64,000 nt of DNA from Adiantum capillus-veneris (GCA_014529385.2 CM043960.1:76595910-76659909), one strand, 5' to 3'; shown: positions 1 through 13,675, counted from the stretch's first letter. Made by a program: numbers and translations. Notes: generated from the sequence alone by a model not told the origin.

Positions 1-194
1 AAATGAGAATAAGAAGCCAGTAGAAGATGGTAAGCAAATTAAATTGAGTAGCTGAGGTTCAACCTAACCTTCGCCATCAGAAATCTGTCAACACATTGAA
101 TCAACATAGGTTTATCGGAAACTACCACTACTCTTCCTAGCATATGATGAAAAAAACCAGTAAATTAGAAACCTGCTTTTTTCAACCGCAGTCC

Positions 195-470
195 GGTATG
201 TGATGCCACTTTATTTCTATAGAATATCCGAGATAGGGCAACATATCAGAAGCCAGTACTCAGTAAATACAAAATAACTTTTAGCCGATTCAGTACGATA
301 GGCAACCGGAAAAAAATCAATCTTACTTGTAGGTGATGTATTATGGTAAAAAAGGTCGAGTCAGTTTGCAAAAACAATATTTACTCCTACAATCGGGTAT
401 GTGATGCCACACACAACCTACTGTAATATCAGAAGCTAGGACAACATTTCCGAAACCTGTATTCAATGAC
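195..470. repeat. Degenerate ~195-bp sub-repeats in the terminal repeat
   Basis: The phrase GTATGTGATGCCAC, followed by an AATATCCGA/AATATCAGAAG block, a 'gggcaacat' or 'ggacaacat' block and a 'CAGTA...' block, occurs near 195 and again near 395. A weaker version sits at about 8168-8260, just outside copy B. This suggests that the terminal repeat is itself built of old head-to-tail units and may extend left of 8430. Confidence 0.55.
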
Positions 471-1646
471 CTGAGAATAATCTTAAGTAGATTTAATAAA
501 ATAGGCCCCAGAACTAGTAACCGAATCAGTCGAGGGTCAGTCCTTTCACCCAAAGTACCTCAGCAATGTAACCAAACTATCCAACAAATCATACACATCT
601 CATTTTTTGTGTAATTCTGGTTATTTTCAGATCTGCAGTAGCCCTTTCATAAGTACATTACCCAATTGAGTAGCTATTTTACCAGAATCAACCGTACATA
701 CAAACCATTTCCTTTAAATACCACACCATCCTCTTTTCCATGCAGCCATAAGTTAAGAAATCCTTCATACCTGGTAGTCTACCTTTCTTCAAAAAAGTAT
801 AAAGGACAAATTTTTCCTCAAAACAACCAGTTTTACAGCCCCTTTTAAAGAAACCAGATTTATTACTTCCATCATTAAAAATACTTGGTAGTTCTTAGTT
901 TTTCATGAGCCATTCACATAACCCGAAAGAGCCAGGTTCCAGAGCATGGTTACATATATTTTTATACAGCAATATACGTCATTAGTCCAAGCGAACCCCA
1001 ACTTCCCATCTGTCCCAAAGTAATCATACACTACCACATACAATTCTCCCCATAAATCATTAAGAACAGTCTCCGGAACAAGTTACTAATAAAGAAAAAA
1101 GTCTATTAATTGGTTTTTTTCGGGCAAAGTTTCACAGTATCAGTCTTTGAGAGCAATAAAAGATTTCCTTTTTATATATTCAAGAATCAAAAACCAGATT
1201 TCTGTTAACCTGTAGATTAGGAGACGGCGACGCCTCCACAATGGCTTTCTCCAATTTTTTTGGCATGTTGAGCTAGAGCAACCAGTAGATAAATACACAC
1301 AGTTTTGAACTAACACACGCAGAGAGGTGATAACAGAGCACGCAACTATGTGAGTATGATTACTCACCTTATGAGCGTTATTTATACCAGTTGATGCTCC
1401 TCTGCAAAAGACGCGACACCTTGAGTTGGACAGGTTAAATCCACACTCAAGGATGCCAGCAAAGGCACATACCACGGGATCCCTCACAGCCCAAGATCCG
1501 GAGGATTACAGGCGAGATTCCGCCATATCTGCATACTATAGTCGTCAGCAGACCCACACCCCAAAACCTATGCGGTGGCGTGCAGTAGAGGCAAGAAGGA
1601 CTCCATACCACGCTTACAGAGTAAAGATTAGTACTATGAATAGAAA

Positions 1647-2370
1647 ATGTAAAGCCCAGTCGGACAGTCCACCTCACCACATGGTAAAATAAGATAGCAT
1701 CAATTCCCATAGTCAAAGCCCGGCTTTTTTGACTAGAAGCGAGTAAACTGTATTAAGCCTCGGATATACATACCCAGTAGGTATTTACACCTGCTATCCC
1801 AGCCCTATTTTAAGCTTTAGCAATCCACTAGTGTAAAAAAACCCCGTTCTACAATGTGAGAGTATAATCAATTTTGGGTACACTTTCCTATTCCCAATTT
1901 GGCTTAGGAGTCAAAAAACTGGGTTTATTCTAGATGGTTGGTCATATATAAAACCCAAGTCTAGAGTATTATTTCCAGAGTTAGTGGTCTTCAACTAGTT
2001 TGTTTCAGTTAAATGTAAAGCCCGGTTAGACAGTCCACATCACCACAAGGTAAAATTAAATAGCATCAGTTCCCATAGTCAAAGCCTAGTCTATAGACTC
2101 GTACCTAGTAAGTTGTATCAGGCCTCGGGTATACATACACAGTAGGTATTTATACCTGCTATCCCAACACTATATTAAGCTTCAACAATCCAATAGTGTT
2201 AAAAAAACCCCGATCTACAATGTGAGAGTATACTCAATTTCGGGCACACTTTCCTATTTCCAATTTGGTTTAGGAGTCAAAAAATGGTTTTATTCTAGAT
2301 GGTTGGTCAAATATAAAACCTGAGTCCAGAGTATCATTTCTAGAGTTAGCATTGTTCAACTATTTTGCTT
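1647..2370. repeat. 366-bp tandem duplication inside the terminal repeat
   Basis: A unit beginning ATGTAAAGCCC at 1647 restarts at 2013 with the same order of landmarks: a CAGTCC-CACCAC block, ATTCCCATAGTCAAAGCC, a TACACAGTAGGTATTTA-like block, then TGTGAGAGTATA. The two units differ by scattered substitutions, so the duplication is older than the doubling of the 3 kb repeat. The same tandem pair is present in copy B from about 10,074. Confidence 0.8.
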
Positions 2371-3087
2371 CCTCGGTGTATTATGGCATAGAATCATGAC
2401 CAGGTTTTTTTCATAGCAACTGCATATCTCTTCATGTCAAATCTATACGTCGAGCAACATTACTCCGTTATGAACTTCATCTATTTCCGCAGTTAGGAAC
2501 CTCTGTTTCCCAAACAAAGTGGTGGACATATCAGCACCGAGTAACACGAGTGACCCTTTGGGGTCATGAACATTTCAAGAACAATATCCGATTGGCGATG
2601 GTTACTAAAGCAATGGGCCTAGGGCCAAAGTATTATTACATCGAGCATTCAATAAAGCTTGTTTTTTCAGATCGGCTATATCTGCTAGCCCAGTTTCTAC
2701 CTCCTCATAAGATTTTCTTATACCGTAGTTATGGTCATCAACTATGAGGATATTTTAACTGTACTCACCGCACTCGGGAGTATGGGGTAGCCTTGGTGAC
2801 TCGTATCGTACCTTTGGTTGAGCGTCCAAACACTTGCTTCTACTGTGATAGCTGTTTGTGTGATCATGTAATGGGCGGCATAATAGAGATGTAGATGAAG
2901 GGCTCCTGAAATAATCATCAGCTAAGCTTTTTGTCCCATGACAGCTTTTTATGTGTGTGTGTGTGTGCCCACCCATTCCTAGGCACCTTATCCTATGACG
3001 TAGTAGACCCCATAGAATAGGGGCCTACCACCTCATGAAGTGTTTGTATTAGTTTGCAACATGGTATGCTGTGGTTAGATTTTATTC

Positions 3088-5050
3088 TTATTTAAGTAGA
3101 CTTATCAAATTTTGTAAGGCAAGCTTAAGGTAGGTCCAGTTGTGTTTTTCTAGGGAGTTGCAGATGCATGCAACAAGGTCTTTTTTTGTAAACCCATTAT
3201 TAATGAACTTGGTAATCAATGTTTTGATCTCTTCATATGCTCTAAAACAGTCGGAAGAGGCATACATTATAAGAAAAAGCATTCCTAGACAGGTGTGTAG
3301 AGAATTTTTGTAAGGTCTATTGCTTTTTTTCTTTGTAAATTCAGAGGACACAAGCTTAAGCTTTTCTCTTTTCCAGAAAAAATGAGTATAAAAATTTCCC
3401 AAAAATGGGGAAGTTAAAGTAAACTCAATATTCAAGAAGTATGTCCTAGAAATGATCCATTTATCCTGCCATAGCACTCTCTCAGAGAATGTAGGTTCAA
3501 TACTTAAGCAAGGTGGGTATATATCATTAAGAGTAATCTCAAACATGGGATTGTTGAGGCTACATAGGTCATCCATTAATCTGAATGAATGTGCAAAGTG
3601 TGTGAGCCATTGGTTATTTAATATTTTTAGGAGCCATTGGTATTCGAAGTAACAGAGATATAGATTACACATAATCGGAGAGCATGCAAAACCCATTGGG
3701 ATCCCTAGAGTTTGTTTGTAGCAGGTATTACCTAATTGGATACAACTGTTATTAAGTAGCCAAAAGATATACTTATATAGATCATACTCTTTAAAGATGA
3801 AAGGTGCAGATTTATTCAATTTTTTTACCCATCCTTTATTCCCTTTTTGTGAGATGCATGTATACCCAAGCTCCTTTATATGGGCAAAGGAAATCTTTAT
3901 AAGACACGATAAGGTATAAACAAGCCCGTATGGTCCATCTAAAGGGATATTTTAATAGCATTGAGTTATGTCTACCGTGAAGATAGAGTAAATGCTTTCT
4001 GGGAGGTTGATAAACACCTCAGCTGCATTTTTTATGACCCAAAAAGGGCAATAATTTATATTTCTGAATCTCTTTATATCTCTGTGTTTGATGGCATAGA
4101 TATCTTCGATTTCTAGTAGAACAAAATTTAAGCAGTGGTGGGTGATATCATTCGTAACACAAGAGAACAGGCTTTTGAAAGCGTCAGAATTCCATCTAAA
4201 TTTATGCTTATGATTCTTATATGTTGGGAAGAGTACAGGAATTTTCAGAGAGTCGGGACTATAACCGAGTCCTGATAAGTCATTGTTCAATGTTGTAGCT
4301 ACGCAAAGCAGAGTACTCAAGTTTAAGAAAGTCATTACTATTCAGTCTTGAATTGGCAGCCTCAAATGCCAATATTTTACATATAAAGGATTCCATATGT
4401 GAGGCTTTATCTAGGCCAATAATGAGCCATTTCTTTTTAGTATAAAAAATAGAGGTCTTCATTTTCGGCGTAATCCAGGTAGTATCAGTGCTTAGCCATA
4501 CTTGTGGCATAAGACTGATCTTTTTCCAAAAAATTCTTTTGAGTGTTGAAGTAAGTTGCAAGTGAACTTCCTCCTCCAGTTGGAGTTTTAAGGCCAAGTC
4601 GGCCAGGCATTCAAGTAGTGCCAATAAGGCACTTTGAGGATTTAGTGGAAAAGAAGGAATATGATTCAAGCCTTTACTCAAGAGACTCCTTACTTGTGGA
4701 TCTGAAATGATTTCTAAGTTAGATGTACAAACATGTAAACCAAAGTCAATGAAGTTTTTAAAGAATTTTTGAAATAGATAACAAGAGCAGATAGGTATCT
4801 CATTATTATGGAGAAACTCATTGGAATAAAAAAGATTCTTAATAGGCGGCGAGTATTTCCATCCAATCATCACATCTTTTAGTAATAAATTCGATCCAAA
4901 AATATGTCCAAAACATTCTGCAAAGATAGCTTGGGGAGTAAAGAAATCCAAAATCTTGCTCGTAAACAAGCAATGTGAGATAATCTTTTTACACACTTCT
5001 TCTTTTGGAGGTAGGTAACGTCTTCCGCAAGCAATCCTTCGATCCTGCAT
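3088..5050 (-). pseudogene. Penelope/telomerase-like reverse transcriptase, decayed
   Basis: Reverse transcriptase that would copy the element's RNA into DNA. The frame runs from 5050 to about 4280, shifts, then continues 4335-3088 with one in-frame TAA at 3952. Three palm motifs are readable: motif A as VDITQCY-stop-NIPL, motif B as LGIPMGFACSPIMCNLYL, and motif C as FRLMDDLC, where most relatives have YxDD or YIDD. The C-terminal part contains the thumb-like SNRP segment. This A/B/C style (D..CY.xIPL; GIPMG.xCSP) is that of Penelope-like and telomerase-related RTs, not LTR-retrotransposon RTs. No GIY-YIG endonuclease is visible, although it could be lost in decay. At least one frameshift and one stop make this copy inactive. 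A Gag-like frame lies immediately upstream. Confidence 0.75.
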
Positions 5051-5051
5051 A

Positions 5052-6414
5052 TTACATATCCAAAAGGTTTCTGATTGGTAGGTTTCTTCTCCTACCTCTC
5101 ACATAACTTCTACCTCTCCCTCTTCCAAACACAGATTCACTCGAGGAGGGAGTTAAGAAAGAGGTGTAAGACGCCGCCGGAGAGACAAGAGTATTAGGAC
5201 GTTTGGAAACTTGAGATTCATCCTCTTCAATATTCGGTTTGATTTTCCCAACTATACTTTTGATACCTTTAAAGCCGCCACAAGTGGTTAGCAGAGTACC
5301 ACACCCTTCTGATCCAAGCTCTTCAAGAGTGTCACGCATAATTGATCTGTACTGAATAAAGGCAATTTGAGCTAAGACCAGATCCTTCGCTTGTCCACCA
5401 AGCCAAGAGAAAAAGAGGGAAAGGTGAAATTCTTCTGCTTTATCAGGAAAGATACTAGGCAGATTATTGAGGGCATACCAAATAGCATGGTCAAACCAAA
5501 TTATGCTTGACTCGCAAGAAGCTTTGGGGTCTAAGAATCTGCAAGCACACTTAAGGTAAGGTCTGAACACATTCCACACTGTCTCGGTGTAGTAATCAAC
5601 ATTGCTTTTACTAAAGGTCATCACTCCTTTAGTTCTTGCATATAAACCTGTATTCGAACTACATTTTTTATCATCAAGGAAACTCATATTGAAAGGAGCT
5701 TTAATCAGATCCCCTTTGTCCAAGACCTGGATCCCTTTCAGAACTTTAAGTTTGCATTCCTCAATAGTAGCAGGGGCCAAGTTGGCAAGGAAGACCTAGG
5801 TTTCCATGGATATGGGTGCAAGAAATTCTTTATTCAGAAACATCCACAGCCTGTGCTCTACTCCCAAGGATTCTACCTCAACTTGTTGTGAAGGTAAAAA
5901 AGGAAAGGCCCTAGAGACTTTCGGTACCATGTCCAAAAGCGAAGCTTCACTGAGTGAACAAAGGTCTTAATTCTTTTATTGCTTCTAATGCAGCTACATC
6001 TCTACAGAAGAGGCTATTCGGTGGAGGGACTATAGGCATAGAGGGAGCCGTAACAAAGATAGGACTAAGCCCGTAAAATTTTCTAAGAAGATTGGACAGT
6101 TCAGAACCTTTGGAAGAGAAAGGTGCTACGTCCTGAATATGTGCTTTGGAACGTCCAGCCAGATTCGAAGTAAATTCCATCAAAAGGTTGATACCATCAT
6201 ATTTATTTTTAACAAGGAGAGCTAGTACTTTAACCCATAGGTCAAATGAAATAAGTTGGACAAGAGACAGACTAGACTCCTTCGAAGCATCATAAATTAG
6301 GGCAGAAGCTTCTCTATCTTGTATACATTTTAGTACAAGAAGAGAGGCAAGGGAAAGGGGTTCCACAGGAAGAGCCAGCCCTTGGGAAAGGGAAACAATC
6401 TGCAAAATTATCAT
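5052..6414 (-). pseudogene. Gag-like ORF1 upstream of the Penelope-like RT
   Basis: Two open frames (6414-5947 and 5780-5052) join into one protein if a frameshift near 5947 and an in-frame TAG near 5797 are bridged; I could read through the gap in the second frame. The product is about 450 residues, hydrophobic and helical in the first half. Its C-terminus is basic, with repeated RGRGR/GRGR, which suits RNA binding. It ends one base from the start of the RT frame, so the two were probably translated as neighbours or as a fusion. I do not recognise the N-terminal domain. Calling it Gag-like rests on position and the basic tail only. Confidence 0.5.
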
Positions 6415-8429
6415 TAGTTAGAATTCCATAGTATTGGAAGAGAAGTATAGACCTGAAGATCTAACACAAAGAGTTACATCTTTTTGAATTTTACAACCCT
6501 ACGTAGATAAGGCCTAGTCCTAAGTGAGATATAAGGGAAGGTCTTTTCTATTTCTTTAGCAAGTCGTAATTTCTCTGAAATCAGAGCTGTTTTTCTGGGT
6601 CAGAGCAGACTTTCATTCTTGCAGTGAGCTTTCCCACAACCTGGTTAACATAAGTAATAGATCATGTAAATGATAGTATTTAAAGTAAAGTGAGAAACAT
6701 GAATATAAAGTGGAATGGTAGTGCTAGCAACCTTTCAACAGTCAGGTTAAAAAAAACCACAGAGACTGTGTGATAGCACCCCAGCCTATTGGAGTATAAA
6801 CATTATACTATAATAGGCGAAAGTTTCTAGAGTCATTGTCTGAGAGAGATCAACTGTCAAGTCAATATCTCTTTTGCGTTTATTGTGTGTGTAGCAGTTC
6901 TAAATCTGTATATATATACGCAAACGAACACTAACTATTCACAGACCAACAATTCTAGAAAAGTACAGTGGATTTGTACAATAATCTATTTGCAGTTGAA
7001 AATAAATTTTGTACAAGGTAATGAAGATAATAGAATATAGCTCAAGAATCCGTAAACCCAAAGTCTGGGAAATTTTGCATCACAATAAGAGATCTACCAT
7101 TTGTAAAGAACAAGACTTTTTAATCAAGGAAGGTAGCCCTCACCTGCACCCATAGCCACAAGAAAACAATTCGTTAGCACGTGACTGTACGCAGGTGATG
7201 CTGGGCATCCCAGTTGTTATCCATGTCACCATAAAAAGAACATAGTTCTTAACTTGTAATTTGTTCTTTTAGATAAAAAGGTTTCTTTTAGAAAAAATGA
7301 AGATCCTTGGCTTTTCTGCCAATCTGATACAAAAAGTGCTCAACCCCATAGAGCAGCCATAAAATCTGATTTTATTGTTTTTTATAAAAAGCTTTCTTTA
7401 CCAATCCTTAAGATTTAAAGGAGTTTAAGGAGAATATCAAATTTTACCAGAACTTCATCCCTAACCAGATAGGAGCAACTTATATTCCATTGATTTATGT
7501 ATAAGCCATCTCAAGCCAAACCTAAACTTACCACTTCCTTGCATATAAACAACATTTGGAACAAATCCTATTATTTGGAACTAGTCTTATAATCAAGCTG
7601 GGATATCCCCAAAAAAAATTCAGTATTTACCACTTTTACCTACCTGAGATACCCCTATCTTAGATAAATTCATAACCATTATCCCCAAATAACCTTACTA
7701 TTATGTTATGTCAATCATACTGCTGCCACATGCCAGCTAACAAATGTATACCACAATACATTGGACGACTCAGTCACACAGAGAGCCCACTCAGACTCAG
7801 TCTGAGAAATATCTAAAAAGTTTCCGGCCAGGCTCAGATAAAGGGAAACTTTATGACATACTCTGCATAACAAGCACCCCCCCTTTTTTTCAACATACAA
7901 GAAGCATTTTGTGTTATATACTGCAAGAAGTTTAGAAAAAGACCAGTTAACATATACTTTGAGAGAAAAATAAAAAACCAACAGTCAATGCCAGCAAATA
8001 TTATTGAATATTCGAGGTGCCAACAAACTAAGGCTAGTTAAAATCAATGTGTATGCTCACTAGGTGAGCAGTAATAGGAAACATTCATTAATATTCCCTT
8101 TTAGTGAAGTAATATGGTAAAAAAGTCAAGGTATATTTGAAACTAGCTATCTACCACACTCTTATATTATGATGCATTCATTCCCTATCAAATATCCGAA
8201 ACTAGGGCAATACCTCCAAAGTATTCAGTAAATTCAGAGTATCCTTTTAGTTAAATCAGTAAATTAAATCTTCTGTTCTAAAAAATTCAGAGTAACCAGC
8301 CAGGATCCGCTAAAGGAAACTATATGACTTTCCCTATAGTATCGAGAACCTTTTAAACCAACCCCACTAGAGGCTTTTTTTAAAAATATACTGCAAGATG
8401 GTAGTTATGGACCAGTTCCTATATACTTA
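6415..8429. other. AT-rich noncoding leader between ORF1 and copy B
   Basis: About 2 kb without a convincing gene. It lies upstream of the minus-strand ORFs and would be the 5' untranslated part of the element. A weak relative of the terminal-repeat sub-unit appears at about 8168-8260. Nothing else is recognised. Confidence 0.5.
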
Positions 8430-11375
8430 AATGAGAATAAGAAGCCAGCGAAGATGGTAAGAAAATTAAATTGAGTATCCGAGGTTCAACCTAACCTTGG
8501 CCATCAGAAATCTGTCAACACATTGAATCAGTGATAGGTTTACCGGAAACTACCATTACTCTTCCTAGCATATGATGAAAAAAACCAGTAATTTAGATAC
8601 CTTCTTTTTTCAACCTCAGTCCGGTATGTGATGCCACTTTATTTCTATAGAATATCCGAGATAGGGCAACATATCAGAAGCCAGTACTCAGTAAATACAA
8701 AATAACTTTTAGCCGATTCAGTACGATAGGCAACCGGAAAAAAATCAATCTTACTTGTAGGTGATGTATTATGGTAAAAAAGGTCGAGTCATTTTGCAAA
8801 AACAATATTTACTCCTACAATCGGGTATGTGATGCCACACAACCTACTGTAATATCAGAAGCCAGGCCAACATTTCCGAAACCTATATTCAATGACCTGA
8901 GAATAATCTTAAGTAGATTTAATAAAATAGGCCCCAGAACTAGTAACGGAATCAATCCAGGGTCAGTCCTTTCACCCAAAGTACCTCAGCAATGTAACCA
9001 AACTATCCAACAAATCATATACATCTCATTTTTTGTGAAATTCTGGTTATTGTCAGATCTGCAATAGCCCTTTCATAAGTACATTACCCAATTGAGTAGC
9101 TATTTTACCAGAATCAACCGTATATACAAACCATTTCCTTTAAATACCACACCATCCTCTTTTCCATGCAGCCATAAGTTAAGAAATCCTTCATACCTGG
9201 TAGTCTACCTTTCTTCAAAAAAGTATAAAGGACAAATTTTTCCTCAAAACAACCAGTTTTACAGCCCCTTTTAAAGAAACCAGATTTATTACTTCCATCA
9301 TTAAAAATACTTGGTAGTTCTTAGTTTTTCATGAGCCATTCACATAACCCGAAAGAGCCAGGTTCCAGAGCATGGTTACATATATTTTTATACAGCAATA
9401 TACGTCATTAGTCCAAGCGAACCCCAACTTCCCATCTGTCCCAAAGTAATCATACACTACCACATACAATTCTCCCCATAAATCATTAAGAACAGTCTCC
9501 GGAACAAGTTACTAATAAAGAAAAAAGTCTATTAATTGGTTTTTTTCGGGCAAAGTTTCACAGTATCAGTCTTTGAGAGCAATAAAAGATTTCCTTTTTA
9601 TATATTCAAGAATCAAAAACCAGATTTCTGTTAACCTGTAGATTAGGAGACGGCGACGCCTCCACAATGGCTTTCTCCAATTTTTTTGGCATGTTGAGCT
9701 AGAGCAACCAGTAGATAAATACACACAGTTTTGAACTAACACACGCAGAGAGGTGATAACAGAGCACGCAACTATGTGAGTATGATTACTCACCTTATGA
9801 GCGTTATTTATACCAGTTGATGCTCCTCTGCAAAAGACGCGACACCTTGAGTTGGACAGGTTAAATCCACACTCAAGGATGCCAGCAAAGGCACATACCA
9901 CGGGATCCCTCACAGCCCAAGATCCGGAGGATTACAGGCGAGATTCCGCCATATCTGCATACTATAGTCGGGAGAAGACCCACACCGCAAAACCTATGCG
10001 GTGGCGTGCAGTAGAGGCAAGAAGGACTCCATACCACGCTTACAGAGTAAAGATTAGTACTATGAATAGAAAATGTAAAGCCCAGTCGGACAGTCCACCT
10101 CACCACATGGTAAAATAAGATAGCATCAATTCCCATAGTCAAAGCCCGGCTTTTTTGACTAGAAGCGAGTAAACTGTATTAAGCCTCGGATATACATACC
10201 CAGTAGGTATTTACACCTGCTATCCCAGCCCTATTTTAAGCTTTAGCAATCCACTAGTGTAAAAAAACCCCGTTCTACAATGTGAGAGTATAATCAATTT
10301 TGGGTACACTTTCCTATTCCCAATTTGGCTTAGGAGTCAAAAAACTGGGTTTATTCTAGATGGTTGGTCATATATAAAACCCAAGTCTAGAGTATTATTT
10401 CCAGAGTTAGTGGTCTTCAACTAGTTTGTTTCAGTTAAATGTAAAGCCCGGTTAGACAGTCCACATCACCACAAGGTAAAATTAAATAGCATCAGTTCCC
10501 ATAGTCAAAGCCTAGTCTATAGACTCGTACCTAGTAAGTTGTATCAGGCCTCGGGTATACATACACAGTAGGTACTTATACCTGCTATCCCAACACTATA
10601 TTAAGCTTCAGCAATCCAATAGTGTTAAAAAAATCCCGATCTACAATGTGAGAGTATACTCAATTTCGGGCACACTTTCCTATTTCCAATTTGGTTTAGG
10701 AGTCAAAAAATGGTTTTATTCTAGATGGTTGGTCAAATATAAAACCTGAGTCCAGAGTATCATTTCTAGAGTTAGCATTGTTCAACTATTTTGCTTCCTC
10801 GGTGTATTATGGCATAGAATCATGACAAGGTTTTTTTCATAGCAACTGCATATCTCTTCATGTCAAATGAATCTATACGTCGAGCAACATTACTCCGTTA
10901 TGAACTTCATCTATTTTCGCAGTTAGGAACCTCTATTTCCCAAACAAAGTGGTGGACATGTCAGCACCGAGTGACATGAGTGACCCTTTGGGGTCATGAA
11001 CATTTCAAGAAAAATATCCGATTAGCGATGGTTACTCAAGCAGTGGGCGTAGGGCCAAAGTATTATTACATCGAGCATTCAATAAAGCTTGGTTTTTCAG
11101 ATCGGCTATATCTGCTAGCCCAGTTTCTACCTCCTCATAAGATTTTCTTATACCGTAGTTATGGTCATCAACTACGAGGATATTTTAACTGTACTCACCG
11201 CACTCGGAGAATGGGGTAGCCTTGGCGACTCGTATCGTACCTTTGGCTGAGCGTCCAAACACTTGCTTCTACTGTGATAGCTATTTGTATGATCATGTAA
11301 TGGGCGGCATAATAGAGAAGTAGATGAAGGGCTCCTGAAATAATCATCAGCTAAGCTTTTTTGTCCCATGAGAGC

Positions 11376-11409
<34 letters not shown>
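8430..11409. repeat. Right ~3 kb terminal direct repeat (copy B)
   Basis: Near-identical to 1-2967, with scattered substitutions and small indels (for example a 4-base insertion near 10,868 and a longer TG run at the end: about 16 TG units against 8 in copy A). For a minus-strand element this is the 5' repeat. High similarity between the two implies recent insertion, although the internal ORFs are already broken. Confidence 0.75.
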
Positions 11410-11410
<1 letters not shown>

Positions 11411-13430
11411 ACACGCGCGTGCACAATTGAGCATTACTGCGTTATTGGCGACGGCGAGGCGGTTGAGCGCGACGATGATGGCTCCCTCTTCTTCGCGGCA
11501 AGGAATCATTCACGGCGGTGAGCGGTGAGTGACACACCCTTGCTCTCTTTGATTTTGCTATGTTAGCTTGGTTGTGTGATTGCAACCATCCGTGGCTCGT
11601 ATACGGTGCTTAACAAGTCCCTAGCTCCGACACACGTGCGACAGACGCGCGCAAACCTGGATGACCAAAGGAAAAAAAATGGATGGAAAAAAGTGTTTTT
11701 GAGCAGTTTCACTTGAAGTTACTCTCATGCAAGGTGAGTGCTCGGGAGAAAACAAGGGAAGAGTCTCTAATTCAAGTGCTAATATTGGGACACTCTATAT
11801 GCATAAGAGAAATTTGTCAAACAAAAGCATGCAATGTGAAAGATGTAGTTGATGGGTGCTTCAAGGTACAAATATAGCACATGTGACATCAAAGGACGTC
11901 TCATTAGCTTCCACGTTTCCAAGAAGGGTTTATTATGTAGAAGCTTCTCCACTCATACCTCACTGTGCTCAGTGTGTAAGTGTCTTTTGGACTTTCTCCT
12001 TCACTTCCTACACTTAAAGTACATAGACTTTGACTCTTATGCTCACCTATACCAGCATGAGCGACACAACATAAATATGTTCCACTTTTCTAGCTTGAGC
12101 AGTACCTAGAACAGCTAAGACACTTAGACCGCAGAGAATATTACTTGAAGCTTTGGTACTAACGCCTCGCTCATTTAGTGGCTTAGTATGCCATGTATTT
12201 TTAATGGTGACTTGGGCATACCTCTTCAAGGTCAGAAACCCAATTCCATAAGTTCTTGGAGATTTAGGCCTCTTTCATTGTATTTCTCCATGGAAGCCAC
12301 CATTTTGTCCAATAGGTTGGCATATTTTGGCTCCTCTTGACTTGCTTGCCGTATGTTGACACTGGTTATGAAACAGGTCCTATGATTGTAGTAGAGACTA
12401 ATGGAGCTTGCACTTTGAGAAGCGATTGTAGATATGTGTGGGTTCTTTACGGTTGAGTTTCCACTAGAGATTTTGGAAACCACCTTGTTGTTGGTCACTA
12501 TGTGACCGCCTTTGGCATTTTCTCTTCTGCTTCGGCTTGATGGAGACTAGGCTTTGATATCCAACCTAATGATTACCATTTTAAAACCCTTGCTTTTGTA
12601 ATAGATGACAAGGTATCCATGTGGAGGTTGTAGCACCCTTGATTGTGGGATAGCTTTTATTGGGTATTTCCATGCATTTGGGTAGAGCTGTGTGCTATAT
12701 GACTGTTAATCTTTGTTGTTCCAAGTTGAGTTTCTACTTTTGTCAACCATATTTGAGTGTTACCTTCATAAAATCCTTGTTCCTCAAGTAGTTTCATTGG
12801 AATCATCCACTGCTTCACCTGTCTTTGTTGGGTAGCTTTGTTGAAGTCTGACTTTGGTACCCATACTTGTCGTATGGCTTGCTTCTTTGAAGGTCTTTAA
12901 TTTTTGCGGTTTTTCTTTCTCCTAGTTGAGTTGTGCTGATCTATTTCGGTCCTTACCTTAGCTTTACCTTTTTTTTGCATTGGTTGGCTGCTTATTTTCT
13001 GCATAGATTTGAGATGCTTCTAAGCCTTTCGTTGTTGTTATTGTTGAAGTTGTTGGTTGTTGTCAAAAGAAGAAGTTCATCCAGCTTTGAGTCAGAACTA
13101 GACTCTCTTTGATGTGATAGGAGTCGATTATGTAGAATGTGTCCTTCAACTCCCCAGTACTCAACTTGAGTATGGCTTTTGCCATGCCAAATCAAGGAAT
13201 TGGTATTTTTGAACTTGCATACACTATCTCCTTTTGCTCGGTGATTGGTAGATTTCCCATCATTATCCACGTTGGATAGGGAGAAAGGAGAACACACCCA
13301 AAACCCAAGCATTCTACCTCTCTATAGCCCAGGACAATCACTACACCCCAATCCACTAGAGTTCACCTTCAAAACTTACACAATCAACAACAATCCACGC
13401 CGACCTTGCCCGTTTATGATCGTAACACAA
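11410..13430. other. Anonymous region with weak minus-strand coding traces
   Basis: No gene could be established. Minus-strand open frames at 12,232-12,498 and 12,992-13,312 and a stretch around 12,750-12,900 (with 'RQVWVPK', a phrase seen in some plant retroelement proteins) could be remains of one broken protein, but stops and shifts interrupt it every ~100 codons. A short GC-rich block at 11,474-11,530 reads like a first exon: a start, MMAPSSSRQGIIHGGER, then GTGAGTG. No following exon was found. Confidence 0.3.
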
Positions 13431-13439
13431 CACACACCG

Positions 13440-13675
<236 letters not shown>

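Larger units (their letters stand above)
1..2967. repeat. Left ~3 kb terminal direct repeat of a Penelope-like element (copy A)
   Basis: This stretch is almost identical, base for base, to 8430-11409 and in the same orientation (offset about 8,428). It starts outside the window, so its true left end is unknown. The two copies part company just after a TG microsatellite (2952-2967 here, 11378-11409 in the other copy). Between them lie only the minus-strand Gag-like and RT open frames. I read the pair as the long terminal repeats of one retroelement. Penelope-like elements are known to carry LTR-like direct repeats, and here the repeat is unusually long. Short open frames inside (for example 1140-1487 and 1426-1692) occur identically in both copies and show no protein motif. 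A chance segmental duplication is the alternative. Confidence 0.75.

Noticed and set aside
3088-3819. Group II intron or LINE origin of the RT
   Set aside because: Motif A (DITQCY.NIPL) and motif B (GIPMGFACSP) match Penelope-like RTs. No intron RNA domain, maturase X region or endonuclease of LINE type is visible.
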